From assembly GCA_020205615.1 (NCBI GenBank), contig CM035163.1, positions 43,968,189 to 44,032,188 on the forward strand: a stretch of DNA of 64,000 nucleotides. Reading direction: 5' to 3'. Origin of the DNA: Panax quinquefolius. Taxonomy: Eukaryota; Streptophyta; Magnoliopsida; Apiales; Araliaceae. The notes beneath the pieces were generated by a model, which was given only the letters and a program-made list of their open reading frames with translations, was not told the DNA's origin and did not search any database. Every line of letters starts with the position of its first letter. Positions within the stretch are counted from its first letter, which is position 1. The position numbers were made by a program, and so were the translations under genes. Below are positions 38,027 to 48,759 of the stretch, in pieces.

Positions 38027-41000
38027 TGTAAGAACCCAAAACTCTAATAAGACTCATATGTATAAAATCCTGTTATATAAATAAAATTTCTCCGTTCTGA
38101 ATGTGTTGTGTTAATATATACTTTGTTTAACAAATTTGACAAAATAAATTTTTATCCGAAAAACGTCGTGCTTGACACCTCGTGCTTAAATTTTTTTTCC
38201 CGTAATCGAACTTTTCGGCATAATTATTTTTGCAAGTTGCTTTGTCGTGCTTACATTGACAAAACACTTTGTCGTGCTTGTTAGGATTAGTGAGAAATTT
38301 AGGTTAACAACCCTAGGTTAATAAACCCTAACCCTAATTAGCAAAACCCTAACCCTAATTTTAAACCTAACCCTAATTAGCTAAACTAACCCTAATTAGT
38401 TTATGTTAACACCTAATCATGGTTAGTAAACTTCAATTAGGTATTAATAAACATCATTTAACATTCCTAATCATTAAAAACAAAACTGTAATCAAGATTA
38501 GTGAGGATTAGGGCATAATTAAGCTACTAAACAAACCTAACTAGCTCACAAGTAGGTTAGGAGTCACCACTCAAGTTTCTAGGCTGCACATGACATTCTT
38601 TTAACTCCAAAGCATAACAATAGTCATCAGATCTGATATTTGTAGAGGCAAGTTGCTCAAAAAATGACCAAAAAGCCAAGTTGAAGAATTCTATAATTAG
38701 GAACCTTAGGGCTGAGCAAACTCACGAAATTCCTAAGCCTAGATACACTTGTAAACCTACCAAATTAAGCCTGGGTCTTAGCAGCAACAACATTAGAAGC
38801 TAGAATCGAAAATCATTCAAGAAAAGGTACAAACCCTAGTTCAAAGCTAGCTCTTTGATCCTTTGTTAATTTTATTGTTTAGATGTTTAGAATTATGTAT
38901 TAGTATGTTAGAAAGTATGTTAGATTGGTAGAACACATTTTTATAACATCTAGATACCTTAAATAAGTGTTTTAAGAAATCTGGAAATTTTGAAAAACTA
39001 GGTCTGACAGCCGAATGTCAGGGCCTGTAGATTCATATGTGTTTATGTTTTGGTCTGTTAATTGTTTGGTATTTGTAGCCTGGTAGTAGGTCTTCAATCT
39101 AGAAAAGAGAACAGGTTCATTTGAACCATAGATTTCAAATTATAGGTGGTCAAAGTGGGTTGACCGTTCACGGAATTGTAGTTTTCTGGGTTACCCAGAA
39201 AACTCAAGAACAGTCGAACCGGCTACTTTGACCAAGCTTTTTAATCGCGTTCTAGTTGTGATTTTTGTAAAGTGTTGTTATAGATCTATACCCTGTTATA
39301 TGTACTACATATATATGATCTTAAATTGCTAAAACAATTAATAGGATTACTGGAATTAATGGTCAAAAGTCGTTGACCAAGCTTGACCAAGTTTTATGGG
39401 TTGCCCAGAAAACTGAAAAACATGAAGAATATCGTTTGGCTGTACTTTGACCAGCATAATTAGAGACCTTAGAGTATGTTTTGATCATGTTAATGTTATA
39501 TATAAGTACCCTGACATATATACTACATGTTACAACAAACACCATACACATCTAATACACAGAATCAAAGATATTCAAACCACAAAACTGTTGATCGGCC
39601 ATGACTACAGTTCTGGGTTACCCAAAAAATCAAGAACAACTCTGACAGTGACTTTGAGCCTCTATAACTTCTTGTTATATGTAGGTTAAAGCCTAAAGTA
39701 TGATTCATATTGTACTACTGTATGAGTACTACAACATCAACTCTTAACCAAAGCAAAAATCATTAACAGTAGCTTTTTAATTAGTGGTCAAAGTGGTCAC
39801 TCGACCATGACCAAACTGCTACCCAGAACTCAAGAACACCTACAACGACACTTTCTGTCACTGAAGGGATTTAGCGACAGACATAAATTATTTTTCTAAA
39901 AATAAATTATAAAAATTAAAAATAATTAATAAATAAATATAAAAACAGTTTTAAAAATTATATTAAATAAATATAATTAAATTTTGATATGTTTACATAA
40001 AATTAATAATTATTTTATTTTATTTAGATATTATTAATAATTAACTTATTAATAAAGAAATTAGAATAATTATTTATAAATATTAAATAATTATGGAAAA
40101 ATATTATCAATGATATAAAAATTATAATAAATGAATATAAATTATTTAAAAATAATAATCAATGTTTTTGTAAAATTTTAAGTAATTAATAATTGAGAAA
40201 AATTGAAGTAAATGATTTAAAACTCATTTAATGAATATAAATTATCTAAAAAAATATAATAAAATTTAGTCCATTTATCAACTTATTGATAATCGGTACA
40301 GATATTAAACACCGAAACCTTATTTAATCTAACCCATTCATATGTAAATGATATATTTGAGTATAAATATGAACATTCGTAGGTATTTTTAATGTTTGAA
40401 TGGCATAACTTGACTGATATACGCTCAGGAAAGTTTCCTAAACCCTACACTTATATCTTGATATCTTGAATTGCTTTTGATATATTATACCAAACCTAAA
40501 CTTGAATTGACAAATTATTGTAAAGTTATTGCTATAGTTTCAGCATAACTCACAAATGAATTGTTTATTCATATGATAATGTTTATTGACATAAACTGTT
40601 CTGTCAAACCAAATTGTTTTGGTAAGACATTCTATACTGAAGTTGGGTATCCCGTAAGGGATCGTGATATGGTCAATGAATATATTGATACTAATGTTGC
40701 GTGCATTTGAACACTGGTAGGATGAGATGCACACTCCTAGGATGTTAAATAGGCTGATCCCCTATCTCATATCTGAAAAAAAAAATTAAGTCTGTGTGAC
40801 TGACAGAAATAAAGAAAAATTTCAGAAATGGTTGAAATTAATAGAAATCCAGGAATGGTAACAACTATCAGTCAAAATTTGAATTGTTGTATTTCTTCAA
40901 ATCATATATTGTTATAAATATAAGACTTGCTGAGCATGTCATAGCTCACCCTTGCAAATTATTCCCTTTGCAGTTTTAGATGGTAACCCTGGAACATCTG

Positions 41001-41655
41001 GAGTAGATAAAGGGAAGCATCCCTACTTAGATTAGATTATATTCTTATCTATTTGAATACCTTGTAATAAGAACTCGTTATGAGAATCATGTAATCGAAT
41101 CTTAATATTATGATATATATATATATATAACATCTTTTATTTCCACAAACGTGTTTTCTTACATATATAGATGTAAAATTAGACTTCTTCGAATCTAGTT
41201 GAGATCCTTGGGAACTATTTATCTGAGTAAGGGTATTGATAGCATGGACTGTTCATGTTGTTATTGATACTCTGGATTTCGGATAGATAGTTACTATTGA
41301 TACGATAGTATAAATTCGTTTGGCTTAAACTATACATCTGGGTGAGGGTATTGGTAATATGGATTGTTCATGTTATTACTGGTACTCTGAATTTTGGATA
41401 GATAGACTTTAGTCACATATACAGTTCGTATATCCAAGTGAGGATATCCAAACACAGTAATAGTTCTCTAAAGAATTACCATCTGTTATGGGATACTGTG
41501 AATCTTGGATCTATGTGAATTATATTTGATAGTCCCTCTATTTAATGTAATATTTAATCATATACCATGGGTGTATATATTTAAATGCATTATATATCGA
41601 TTCACTGTAAACACCATATCGGATACCATGGGAGTATAGATATGGGGGCGTTACA
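38027..41655 (+). mobile_element. 3' LTR of Tekay-like element
   Basis: 3629 bp, with the same ends as the 5' LTR. It is shorter mainly because of two deletions relative to the 5' copy, near 40230 and 40365. The duplication GACAT follows. Confidence 0.93.
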
Positions 41656-41767
41656 GACATTGTATGTCGGTCTTTCCAAAATCTCACCCTTTAAGAAAGA
41701 TAAAATCAAACATAGAACACATAAAGGGTAGAGAATATAAATAGGAAAATCTTCTGGTGTCGACAGG

Positions 41768-41785
41768 TGGCAACTCTACTGGGGA
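41768..41785 (+). other. tRNA-Arg-type primer-binding site, family C copy 1
   Basis: TGGCAACTCTACTGGGGA lies two bases after the LTR end and matches the site in copy 2 with two changes. Ogre-type elements are known to use tRNA-Arg as primer. The identity is inferred from that. Confidence 0.7.
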
Positions 41786-42271
41786 TAGAAGAGGGCTTAA
41801 GCCACATTTCAATCTTTTTAATTCCCTTTTTATCTGTATGTGAGTGAATTATGTCTTTACATTGAATGGATGTGAATGAATGTCTCTTTACAATGCTTTA
41901 TATTAGTGTTTCGCACAATGTCATCATATTGTATGCGGTGAGACACAATGAATATATGTTGTGTGGTCCCTCTATTATGAGGCAATCCCGTCAGTTGCTC
42001 ATTACTGGACTCAAGAGGAGCATTATCCCATGAGGCTCAGGAAAGGCACCACTCAGATCCGCTCCAATTGAAAGATCGGATTAACTTCCCATTTAGTAGA
42101 TTGTGATGATCTGGGAACCTTCATGCTAAAAAACTTATGAGAGTAACCTAAGATAGGTTAGCCTCTGATAAACCAAACGCGAAGGAAAGTCTCTTCATGC
42201 CGTTCCCTTTCAATTCAATGTAAATTTTTATTCCATGTAAATATAAATTCCATTCTTTGTAAATTCTAATA
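41786..42271 (+). mobile_element. Family C copy 1 leader between primer site and gag
   Basis: Non-coding, with the GAGGGCTTAAGCC and GGTGAGACAC landmarks found in the same order at 59912-60090 in copy 2. Confidence 0.7.
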
Positions 42272-42882
42272 TTGTACAGATATCAAATCCTATCATGTTA
42301 TCCTGTCATTAAAACAACTAACATCTATTTTGTAGGAAAACATTATAAAACCTTAAAATTGACACATTTCATGGAATTCATACAATTAATGTTGATCATG
42401 ACTAAACTACATAATCTTTTTGGAGGAAAAATTAGTCCAACTATCATATCAAAGTCTAAAAAAGCACTAAGCCCATTTTCAGACATGGCTTCAAGTGCCC
42501 AACTTGAATCTACTCCTGTATCTCGAGAAGAGATTAAGGGACTTAGAAATCCAATAGCAGAATTGGCTATCTTATTGAAAGAGCAGAGTAAAAACAATCA
42601 GGGTCAACTACCCACTAAGCTAGAGTCTTTAGCACAAGCTGGCAGTCATGGTACTAACAAAAAGAAAGAAACTCATATACCTGAACCGCATTCCAATGAA
42701 GGAACCAACAAAACCCCTGAAATCATCAATCTTAAAAATGATCGGGAAACTTGGGACATCAGAAAGAAGTCCAACAAATGGAAGAAACCATCCAGTCAAT
42801 CAAAGGGACTGACACTTATGGGAGTGTAAATTACTCATATCTATGTATATTTCCAAGGGGCTCGTTATCCAGACAGGTTCCA
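42272..42882 (+). pseudogene. Tat/Ogre-like gag, N-terminal part
   Basis: The open frame 42272-42829 (185 codons) contains a charged region reading PVSREEIKGLRNPIAELAI. A neighbouring frame (42751-42882) carries QMEETIQSIKGTDTYGSVNY, a phrase characteristic of the start of Ogre/Tat gag. A frameshift therefore lies near 42751-42800. The domain is cut in mid-phrase at 42882 by a family A LTR. Confidence 0.72.
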
Positions 42883-43129
42883 TGTAAGACCCCAACTTTT
42901 ATGAATAAAGATTTAATTTTCACTAAATGTTATTTTAAATAATAAGGTGTGGATTTGATATAATGTTATAGTTGTGGGTAATATTTACAAATTTTACAAA
43001 GTAAGTAAGTTGTTATAAAATATATGTTTGATCGAGAAATATTCTTTGTGTCAGGAATATCCGTACAATGGTACAATTATTGATGGACCCCACAACAGAA
43101 TTACTGTCAGATATAGAAAGCGACAGAAA

Positions 43130-43330
43130 CACTTGTACAAAACTATAAAAAGACAATACTTAAAAGATGATGTTTTTATAAAAAATGTTGTAGTATTTTT
43201 TTTTATAATGTTTTTTAACAAAACGTTGTAAATACATATAAAAAACATTATCTATTTATAAGAGTAATTTTTCATTTTAAATAGATAACATTTTTTTAAA
43301 AAAACGTTATGTTTGTAAAAAACACGGAGC
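43130..43330. repeat. Left terminal and subterminal repeats of CACTA element
   Basis: After the terminal CACTTGTACAAAA come repeated AAAACGTTGTA, AACATTATCTATTTA and AAACGTTATG motifs in both orientations. Confidence 0.8.
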
Positions 43331-43449
43331 TCTTAAATGAAAAGTTAAAATTAAAACACGGAGCTGACTTATATGTCTTTCTTCGCTATGTCTTTCTCTG
43401 CTCTCTTTCCCTCACAAAACCAAAACCCTAGTTATCGATCTCTACTGCC

Positions 43450-43858
43450 AAAGTTTGACCCATCTCAAGTCGTCGACGTGGGCGAAAAATGGATCCGTTT
43501 CTGGTGGTGGTGGGTCGAGCTCAGAAATCATGGATTCGAGCCAAGACGATAGATCAGAGGGGTTGTAGTGAATGGTATCTCAAGCGAGATGAGAAAGACC
43601 ATCTTGTTGAGTTTGGCCCATCACTTCTTCGAGGTGCTCGAGTTTCTAGGCAACATCTGCCATGTCAGATGACCGGACTTTATAGCCCAGAACAACCAAA
43701 AGCTCGTCAACTCCGGTGTCTTGTTCAGTTTCCTCCCATATCTTAGATTTCCCATTTGAATACACACCGCTATTGTTGACGGAGGAGCTACCACTGGTGC
43801 CACCACCACAATCTGTGGAAAAGGTGCTATGATTATGTTGTGGGTAGTCTCTCTTCAT
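43450..43858 (-). pseudogene. Captured DELLA-protein fragment (gibberellin-signalling repressor, N-terminal domain)
   Basis: Read from an ATG at 43858, the translation opens MKRDYPQHNHSTFSTDCGGG. A Ser/Gly/Asn-rich stretch follows, then DELLVVLGYKVRSSDMADVA, then LEHLE and [20 protein letters not shown]. These are the three signature motifs (DELLA, LExLE, VHYNP) of the domain that binds the gibberellin receptor GID1 in DELLA proteins. In-frame stops at 43646-43648 (TAG) and 43580-43582 (TGA) split it. The GRAS domain is absent. Roughly the first 130 codons were captured, apparently with some 5' UTR. It lies opposite in strand to the other captured fragments. Plus-strand open frames over it are shadows. 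Confidence 0.95.
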
Positions 43859-44350
43859 GATTTGGGGGAATTTTTTCTCTCCCTATGAATGGTTGGGTTT
43901 AAGGGTTTGAGAGATTATTGAGTGTGAGGGGACTCGGAAAACGAAGGAGGGGATTGAATGGATGAAGAATTTGAGCATTGGGGATTGAACGGCTCTGCTT
44001 GGTTTTGTTTTGTTCTGTTTAAGGCTACCCCCAGAAGCTAACCATGGTAATTAAATCATTCCATTCTTTTCATAATTCATTTTTAAATTCTAATTTTGCT
44101 TCTATTTCTCGTTAGCTGTTTCGTAATTGGTATTCGAAACAAATTAATGTCATGATTAATATTTACATTGCATAGGTTAACTATCTCAGTGTTAGTTTTT
44201 GTGATGATTAATTGACTAATGCTTATATTTGTATATTATGAGATCATTTTTATGATTATATTATAAACCTCCATGTCTTTTTTTTTAATGTCTTCTTTTC
44301 TTAAATTAAGATCGGTTTTCAACATTTTTATTTTTAAATAAATTATTATA

Positions 44351-44560
44351 TGGTTTCGTATGCACAAGAATTTGGCTCTTGGTGTACAAGTTGCTGAGCA
44401 TCTTTTTGCTGCTGAACCTGAAATTCCTGGTCATTATGTTTTGCTTTCCAATATATATGCAATGGCTGGTCGAATGGCCCGAGTGGAAATGGTTAGAAAC
44501 ATTATGATTCAAAAAGTCTTTAAGAAGCAAGTGGGCTATGAAGCTTGCGCATTGGACTAA
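44351..44560 (+). pseudogene. Captured PPR-protein fragment (E-motif region)
   Basis: The translation reads MHKNLALGVQVAEHLFAAEP and then GHYVLLSNIYAMAGRMARVE, with the VRNIM and GYEAC positions behind it. This is the C-terminal E-type motif of plant organelle RNA-editing PPR proteins. The 66-codon open piece ends at a stop at 44558. A short duplicated segment follows (ATGATTCGAAAAGGC near 44565 repeats ATGATTCAAAAAGTC near 44503), which suggests slippage during capture. Confidence 0.85.
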
Positions 44561-45193
44561 CTTTATGATTCGAAAAGGCTTTGGACTAACTTTTATTTCT
44601 ACAGGTTTGCAAATGATTTCAAGTCGTTGCATTCTTGGTGCTGGCACATTCACTTTTCAGTATGAAGCTGTTATTGGTTGGTAATGATCAGTAACATTGT
44701 ACATTCAGTTATTGTTCAGGTAGCAGATTAAAGTTTTTTGTAAATTCTATTGAAATCATTTGATTCGGCAAGTGGAAGCACTGCCAAAAAGCTGGCGTAA
44801 TATTAAACCTTTCCCATTTAATTTTGATTTGAGGTTTAAGATAGCTTTTTGATATTATTGAGAAATAGGGAAGAACAACAGGTTATTCATGTAATGACTT
44901 TAATTGGTTGAAACATGGCTTTAACCATGTAGCTGTGAAGAAGAGGCAAGAAATTGTCGAGCAATGAAGGATATATCAAAGAACTTTGAGGTTAGATATT
45001 ATTATTGATCATGATAATTTTTATCTGTTATGACTGGTCTAATCTGACTTTATTTCTTCTTTTTGCTACAGCCTCCGAATTAAAGGTCACTAATGCTTGG
45101 TGTTGTGGATTGGGGTTTCCTGGGTTTATCCTCCTAATAGTGACGAGGAGAAGGAGATGCTTAGTTGAATTTTTATCCTTATTTTAATTCTCA
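44561..45193. other. Unassigned CACTA interior segment
   Basis: Contains short open pieces bounded by splice-like sites (around 44608-44690, 44935-44990 and 45070-45170). They look exon-like but could not be assigned. They may be further captured fragments or introns. Confidence 0.4.
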
Positions 45194-45259
45194 GGTCTGT
45201 GTGAGGGTGGATGTGCTGCAATTGTGGATTCAGGGACATCTTTTCTAGCTGGTCCAACC
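45194..45259 (+). pseudogene. Captured aspartic protease exon
   Basis: A single exon-sized open stretch encodes GLCEGGCAAIVDSGTSFLAG followed by PT. It contains the second catalytic DSGTS motif of phytepsin-type plant aspartic proteinases. It is preceded by a pyrimidine-rich stretch and AG and followed by GT, so the intron borders were captured with it. Confidence 0.83.
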
Positions 45260-45540
45260 GTACGCATGCACTTAAGGAGGATTCACCGATTTAGGCTCTG
45301 TTTGTATAAGGCAATCGTAATCCGATTATAAATTAATTGCATCTTGTTGTAATTCGATTATAAATTAGTATGTATAAGTATTAGAAATTGCAGCTTGCGA
45401 GGAGCTGTACCTGATCTCAGCTGAATATCAACCCTTCACTATTTGTAAGTTTGGCTTTTAGATGTACTTTATCTTATCCTTTCATTGTACGAGTGTCATA
45501 CATTGTTATTCTGTTAATTACTTTGTCCTTTAACTTGTTT

Positions 45541-45800
45541 GCAGCAATAGCTCTGTAAATAATTGAATATTGTATCTCGGGTTGGTGAGGATGAATTCGG
45601 GTACATGTTAGCTGACATTTTGAAACAAAACAAGGTCAACAACTCTGGCATGCGATTTGACCCAGCTGCAAGGATAGCACTGGCATTTATTACACTCATG
45701 TCTAATGGTGAGTGAGAATTTATGTTTTTCCGTAATCCTAGTGTAGATATGCTTCTTCGTGAATAAGAACTAGATATAAATCTGATGAAGCAGGTCTGTT
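45541..45800 (+). pseudogene. Captured fructokinase exon (1 of 2)
   Basis: The frame starting [20 protein letters not shown] continues through [20 protein letters not shown], then EFMFFRNPSVDMLL. This is the sugar-kinase (pfkB-type) core of plant fructokinases. Two in-frame stops (after SNGE and after LLRE) disable it. The next exon of the same gene follows at 45890, so the donor's exon order is kept. Confidence 0.9.
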
Positions 45801-45889
45801 TTCCTTGTCTTTTTTCTCATCAATTATGCAGCACTTGATTTATTGCTCTTAGCACTAGTGTTAATTCAGTTGAACTATATCTAAAGCAG

Positions 45890-46087
45890 GCTACAATCTT
45901 TCACTATGGTTCAATTAGTATGATTGAAGAACCATGTATGTCTACTCAGCTTGCTGCAATGACTATAGCTAAAAAATCTGGAAGCATCCTCACTTATGAT
46001 CCAAATCTGAGATTACCATTATGGCCATCAGCAGATGCTGCTCGAGAGGGTATAATGAGCATATGGGACCAAACATATGTTATCAAG
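45890..46087 (+). pseudogene. Captured fructokinase exon (2 of 2)
   Basis: Open from an AG acceptor at 45888-45889 to a GT donor at 46088-46089. The translation runs [16 protein letters not shown], then [20 protein letters not shown], then IWDQTYVIK. It matches the middle of fructokinase directly after the preceding exon. It is free of stops. Confidence 0.92.
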
Positions 46088-46804
46088 GTATAATTTAAAT
46101 TATATGAGATTCAGCTGATTTTTAAGTTTCCTCCACTAGCTAAGGCCTAACACAAAAGCATCTTTTAAGATGTCAATGAACGACTGTGCTGTGTATCACT
46201 TACTGGGACTCTCAGGATTCATGAAGCACTGTATATAATTGATGCAGTTTTACTACTGTTATATAATGTCTTAGCTTTTAGAATAAAAACAATGAGAAAT
46301 AGTAACTACATTTCTTAAAGAGGTGCCTGAATATTATTTCTAGCATGCATGTCGAACTCTCTTGTTATTGACAAAGTTTGTCCTCGTTGCCTTGATAGTA
46401 ATACAACACTTAAAGTTTTCATTTCAACAAATCCCCACACAATGGTAAATAGGTAACTCTTTTTCAATCCATGTTATGTACATCTGTAAATCTCTCATGT
46501 TATGTACTATCTATCTGTAAATCTATCATCTTATGATATGCATTATCTAATACCTCATATTGGTATTATTCTAAGAAGTTTTAAAATGTAAATTATTGGA
46601 GCCTGATAAGAATGAGACCCATTGTTTATCATGTCCTGATCCTTTCATGCAAACATGTTAAGATTTAGTATGCAAACAGGTCATGCTTGAGATCTTTGCT
46701 GATCCCTTTGATTCTGAACTTCATATGCATGTGTATATTATTTTCATTTGTAGATTTGATTTCTTACTGGGATGATTTAACTATTAAATTGTTAATTGGA
46801 AATA
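46088..46804. other. Intron-like and unassigned CACTA interior
   Basis: Begins as the intron after the fructokinase exon. No coding likeness was seen. Confidence 0.5.
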
Positions 46805-46805
46805 G

Positions 46806-47037
46806 GTTTGAAGCTCATTACTGTGGATCAGTCTTTTGCTGAGAAGCACTATGCTAACCTTTCCGCAAAACCTTGTTTTCGTGGATTGGTTGACTATATT
46901 GTCTCTAGTCCTATTGTTGCAATGGTTTTGGAGGGTAAGAGTATAGTTACGACTGGTCGAAAGATTATTGGTGCGACAAAACCTGCAGATTCTGCCCCTG
47001 GCACTATCCGTGGTGATTTTGCTATTGATATTAGCAG
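46806..47037 (+). pseudogene. Captured nucleoside diphosphate kinase exon
   Basis: An uninterrupted exon between AG and GT. The translation includes [60 protein letters not shown] and DFAIDIS. This is the central part of NDP kinase. The exon stops just before the segment that carries the phospho-histidine, so the captured piece could not be an active kinase. There is no premature stop. Confidence 0.94.
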
Positions 47038-47265
47038 GTAGCATACTGTTTCCGTAATTACTATCAGTTTGTAGTGTTATTTTGTATTATTGATACATTA
47101 TGAAAGATAGCCAAATTAATCAGTTCGTCTGGTATCTTAACTGAGTCCATAAGTCTTGTTGTTAAGGTGGTATGATTCGTGAACTGATTTATCTTAATCT
47201 TGATTAGAGTATGATGAATTTGGTCGAAATGAGTTTAGCTTTGGGAACGGACAAGTTTAGAATGG

Positions 47266-47466
47266 AGTGTCCAGAGAACAGTTATCTGGATGGGGAAGAA
47301 GCAAGAAACAGTTGAGGATGTACCGTGCGGAAATATAGTTACCTTGGTTGGCTTGGATCAGTTCATCACTAAAAATGCTACTCTGACAAATGAGAAGGAA
47401 GTTGATGTCCATCCAATTAAAGCTATGAAGTTTTCTGTGACACCTATTGTGCGTGTTGCGGCGTAG
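47266..47466 (+). pseudogene. Captured elongation factor 2 (eEF2) fragment
   Basis: The frame reads [20 protein letters not shown], then [20 protein letters not shown] and [16 protein letters not shown], then a TAG at 47464. It matches a stretch of the middle domains of eukaryotic translation elongation factor 2. It is abutted within a few bases by a thymidylate kinase exon, which makes a chimeric junction at about 47467-47470. Confidence 0.93.
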
Positions 47467-47469
47467 TGA

Positions 47470-47573
47470 AATACTGGTGTTGGGCAGATGATTTCGTTGT
47501 ATCTGACCAATAAGTCACAGCTGGATGATCATGCAATCCATCTACTCTATAGTATAAATCGCTGGGAGAAGAG
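47470..47573 (+). pseudogene. Captured thymidylate kinase exon (1 of 2)
   Basis: Translation TGVGQMISLYLTNKSQLDDH followed by AIHLLYSINRWEKR. It matches the segment after the P-loop of plant dTMP kinase and ends at a GT donor at 47574. The second exon of the same gene lies at 48106. Confidence 0.85.
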
Positions 47574-48105
47574 GTATGTTTTGTTATTGTATTGCATCAT
47601 GATATGCCACAATTTGTTCGAACTGCATTTAGAGACCATAGTTCAGTGTAACATGCAATTTTCATTTTTATAGACCAGCAGTTGGTTAGTTTAGTTATAT
47701 GTGTTCTAAATAATCTGTATTAAGATTCATGGGTGTCAAGATAACATGCGATTCATAATTCTAGCCTGCTTATGAAACTCTTGGAACTGAATGCAGGATA
47801 ATTAGTGCTTTGTAAAGAGTAGCTTTTGTATCTTCCTCGTTTACATATTATTTTCTTGTCAAAGACGGCCAACATTCTGAGATGACAGATCATTTGATTA
47901 ATTGACTTTTTACTATAGTAAAATAACTTTATAATATCATTTGTATAGTCTCCATTTATAGCTTAGTTTTGCATTTGACTTCTACATCATTTCGGACTTC
48001 TGGCACTTTGGCTGCTAATTAGATTGGCCTGAAAATAATGATATCTATCAGGTGCAGATAAATTCATTTTATATGTTTAACCATATCCTGTACATTTGTT
48101 TGCAG
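47574..48105. other. Retained intron of captured thymidylate kinase
   Basis: Bounded by GT and AG and between two exons of the same donor gene, so capture was from genomic DNA, not from cDNA. Open frame 47488-47673 runs into it only by chance. Confidence 0.7.
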
Positions 48106-48176
48106 ATTATTTATGGAAACTAAGTTGCAGAGTGGAATAACTCTCATTGTTGACCGCATATTATCTCACACAGCAG
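48106..48176 (+). pseudogene. Captured thymidylate kinase exon (2 of 2)
   Basis: Translation LFMETKLQSGITLIVDRILS, preceded by TTTGCAG and followed by a GT donor. The TLIVDR phrase carries the conserved DR motif of dTMP kinases. Confidence 0.85.
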
Positions 48177-48332
48177 GTTTTCATTTGTTTGATATTTGGT
48201 GGCTGTTGATGATTCTTTTATTAGGTTTGTATCTCCTGTTTGTGCAGGTTACATCTCGTGGTGGCATCGACCAGGTATGATGGAAAATGAATGGACGCTG
48301 CACTGAACTGTCATGATGTATAATGCACTGCG

Positions 48333-48413
48333 TTTGGTAAGAATCCTAGGCGTACAATGAATGCTAGTGAGTGCGTTGCTAAAGGTTGTGCTCTAGAATG
48401 TGCTATTCTCTAG
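48333..48413 (+). pseudogene. Captured HSP110/HSP70-like chaperone fragment
   Basis: Translation FGKNPRRTMNASECVAKGCA, then LECAIL, then a TAG at 48411. This matches the end of the ATPase domain of plant HSP110-type (HSP70-14/15-like) chaperones. Flanking sequence on both sides is unassigned. Confidence 0.8.
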
Positions 48414-48759
48414 AGTCATCCACGCTTCAATGAGCTGCTTGAGAACATATTTACTGTAGGTGCTAGTGCATTTAATTTTGAGGATTCCTTTCATGTGTAT
48501 TTTTTTATTTTACAAGTTATCAACATGATGTTGCTAAACCACTCAATATTGTCTGTATATAATACTACACTATTGATGTTATTATATTTTGTGGATGTAG
48601 TAATTTGAAACGGTAAATGAATGGTATTATTGGGATTTATTTTGAATGGTTGATACATTTTGGCTTTAAATTTAAATGGGAATTTAGACCTTTTAGTTAT
48701 ATATCATGGCATTAGCATATTGCAGGTGCATTGGTAATATAGGTGAATCACAATTCTTT

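Larger units (their letters stand above)
28938..41655 (+). mobile_element. Complete Ty3/gypsy chromovirus (Tekay/Del-like)
   Basis: A 12718-bp element with the perfect duplication GACAT (28933-28937 and 41656-41660). Order: 5' LTR, tRNA-Met primer site, an extra open frame, gag with zinc knuckles, protease, RT, RNase H, integrase, chromodomain-like tail, polypurine tract, 3' LTR. The integrase-then-chromodomain order and the very long LTRs (3.6-3.7 kb) point to the Tekay/Del clade; this is inference from general knowledge of the group. Several in-frame stops and at least one frameshift make it inactive. The LTRs look about 94% alike over the first ~160 bases by eye. Confidence 0.95.
24970..41765 (+). 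mobile_element. 5' LTR of Tat/Ogre-like element (family C copy 1), split by two insertions
   Basis: It begins TGTAGACACTTGAAATTTTG in the copia RT and ends GTCGACA at 41765, just before a tRNA-Arg-type primer site. Its start and end match the 57055-59884 LTR. A copia solo LTR (26910-28809) and a complete chromovirus (28938-41655) lie inside it. Without those and their duplications the LTR would be about 2.2 kb. Recognisable pieces are 24970-26904, 28810-28932 and 41656-41765. Confidence 0.85.

Noticed and set aside
42272..42829. 185-codon open frame as a host gene
   Set aside because: Position after a retroelement primer site and the neighbouring MEETIQSIKGTD motif show that it is family C gag.
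43489..43746. Plus-strand open frame of 85 codons over the DELLA fragment
   Set aside because: The minus strand encodes clear DELLA motifs. The plus-strand reading has no family likeness and is a shadow.
44306..44653. Minus-strand open frame of 115 codons over the PPR fragment
   Set aside because: The plus strand carries the PPR reading. The reverse frame is a complement shadow.
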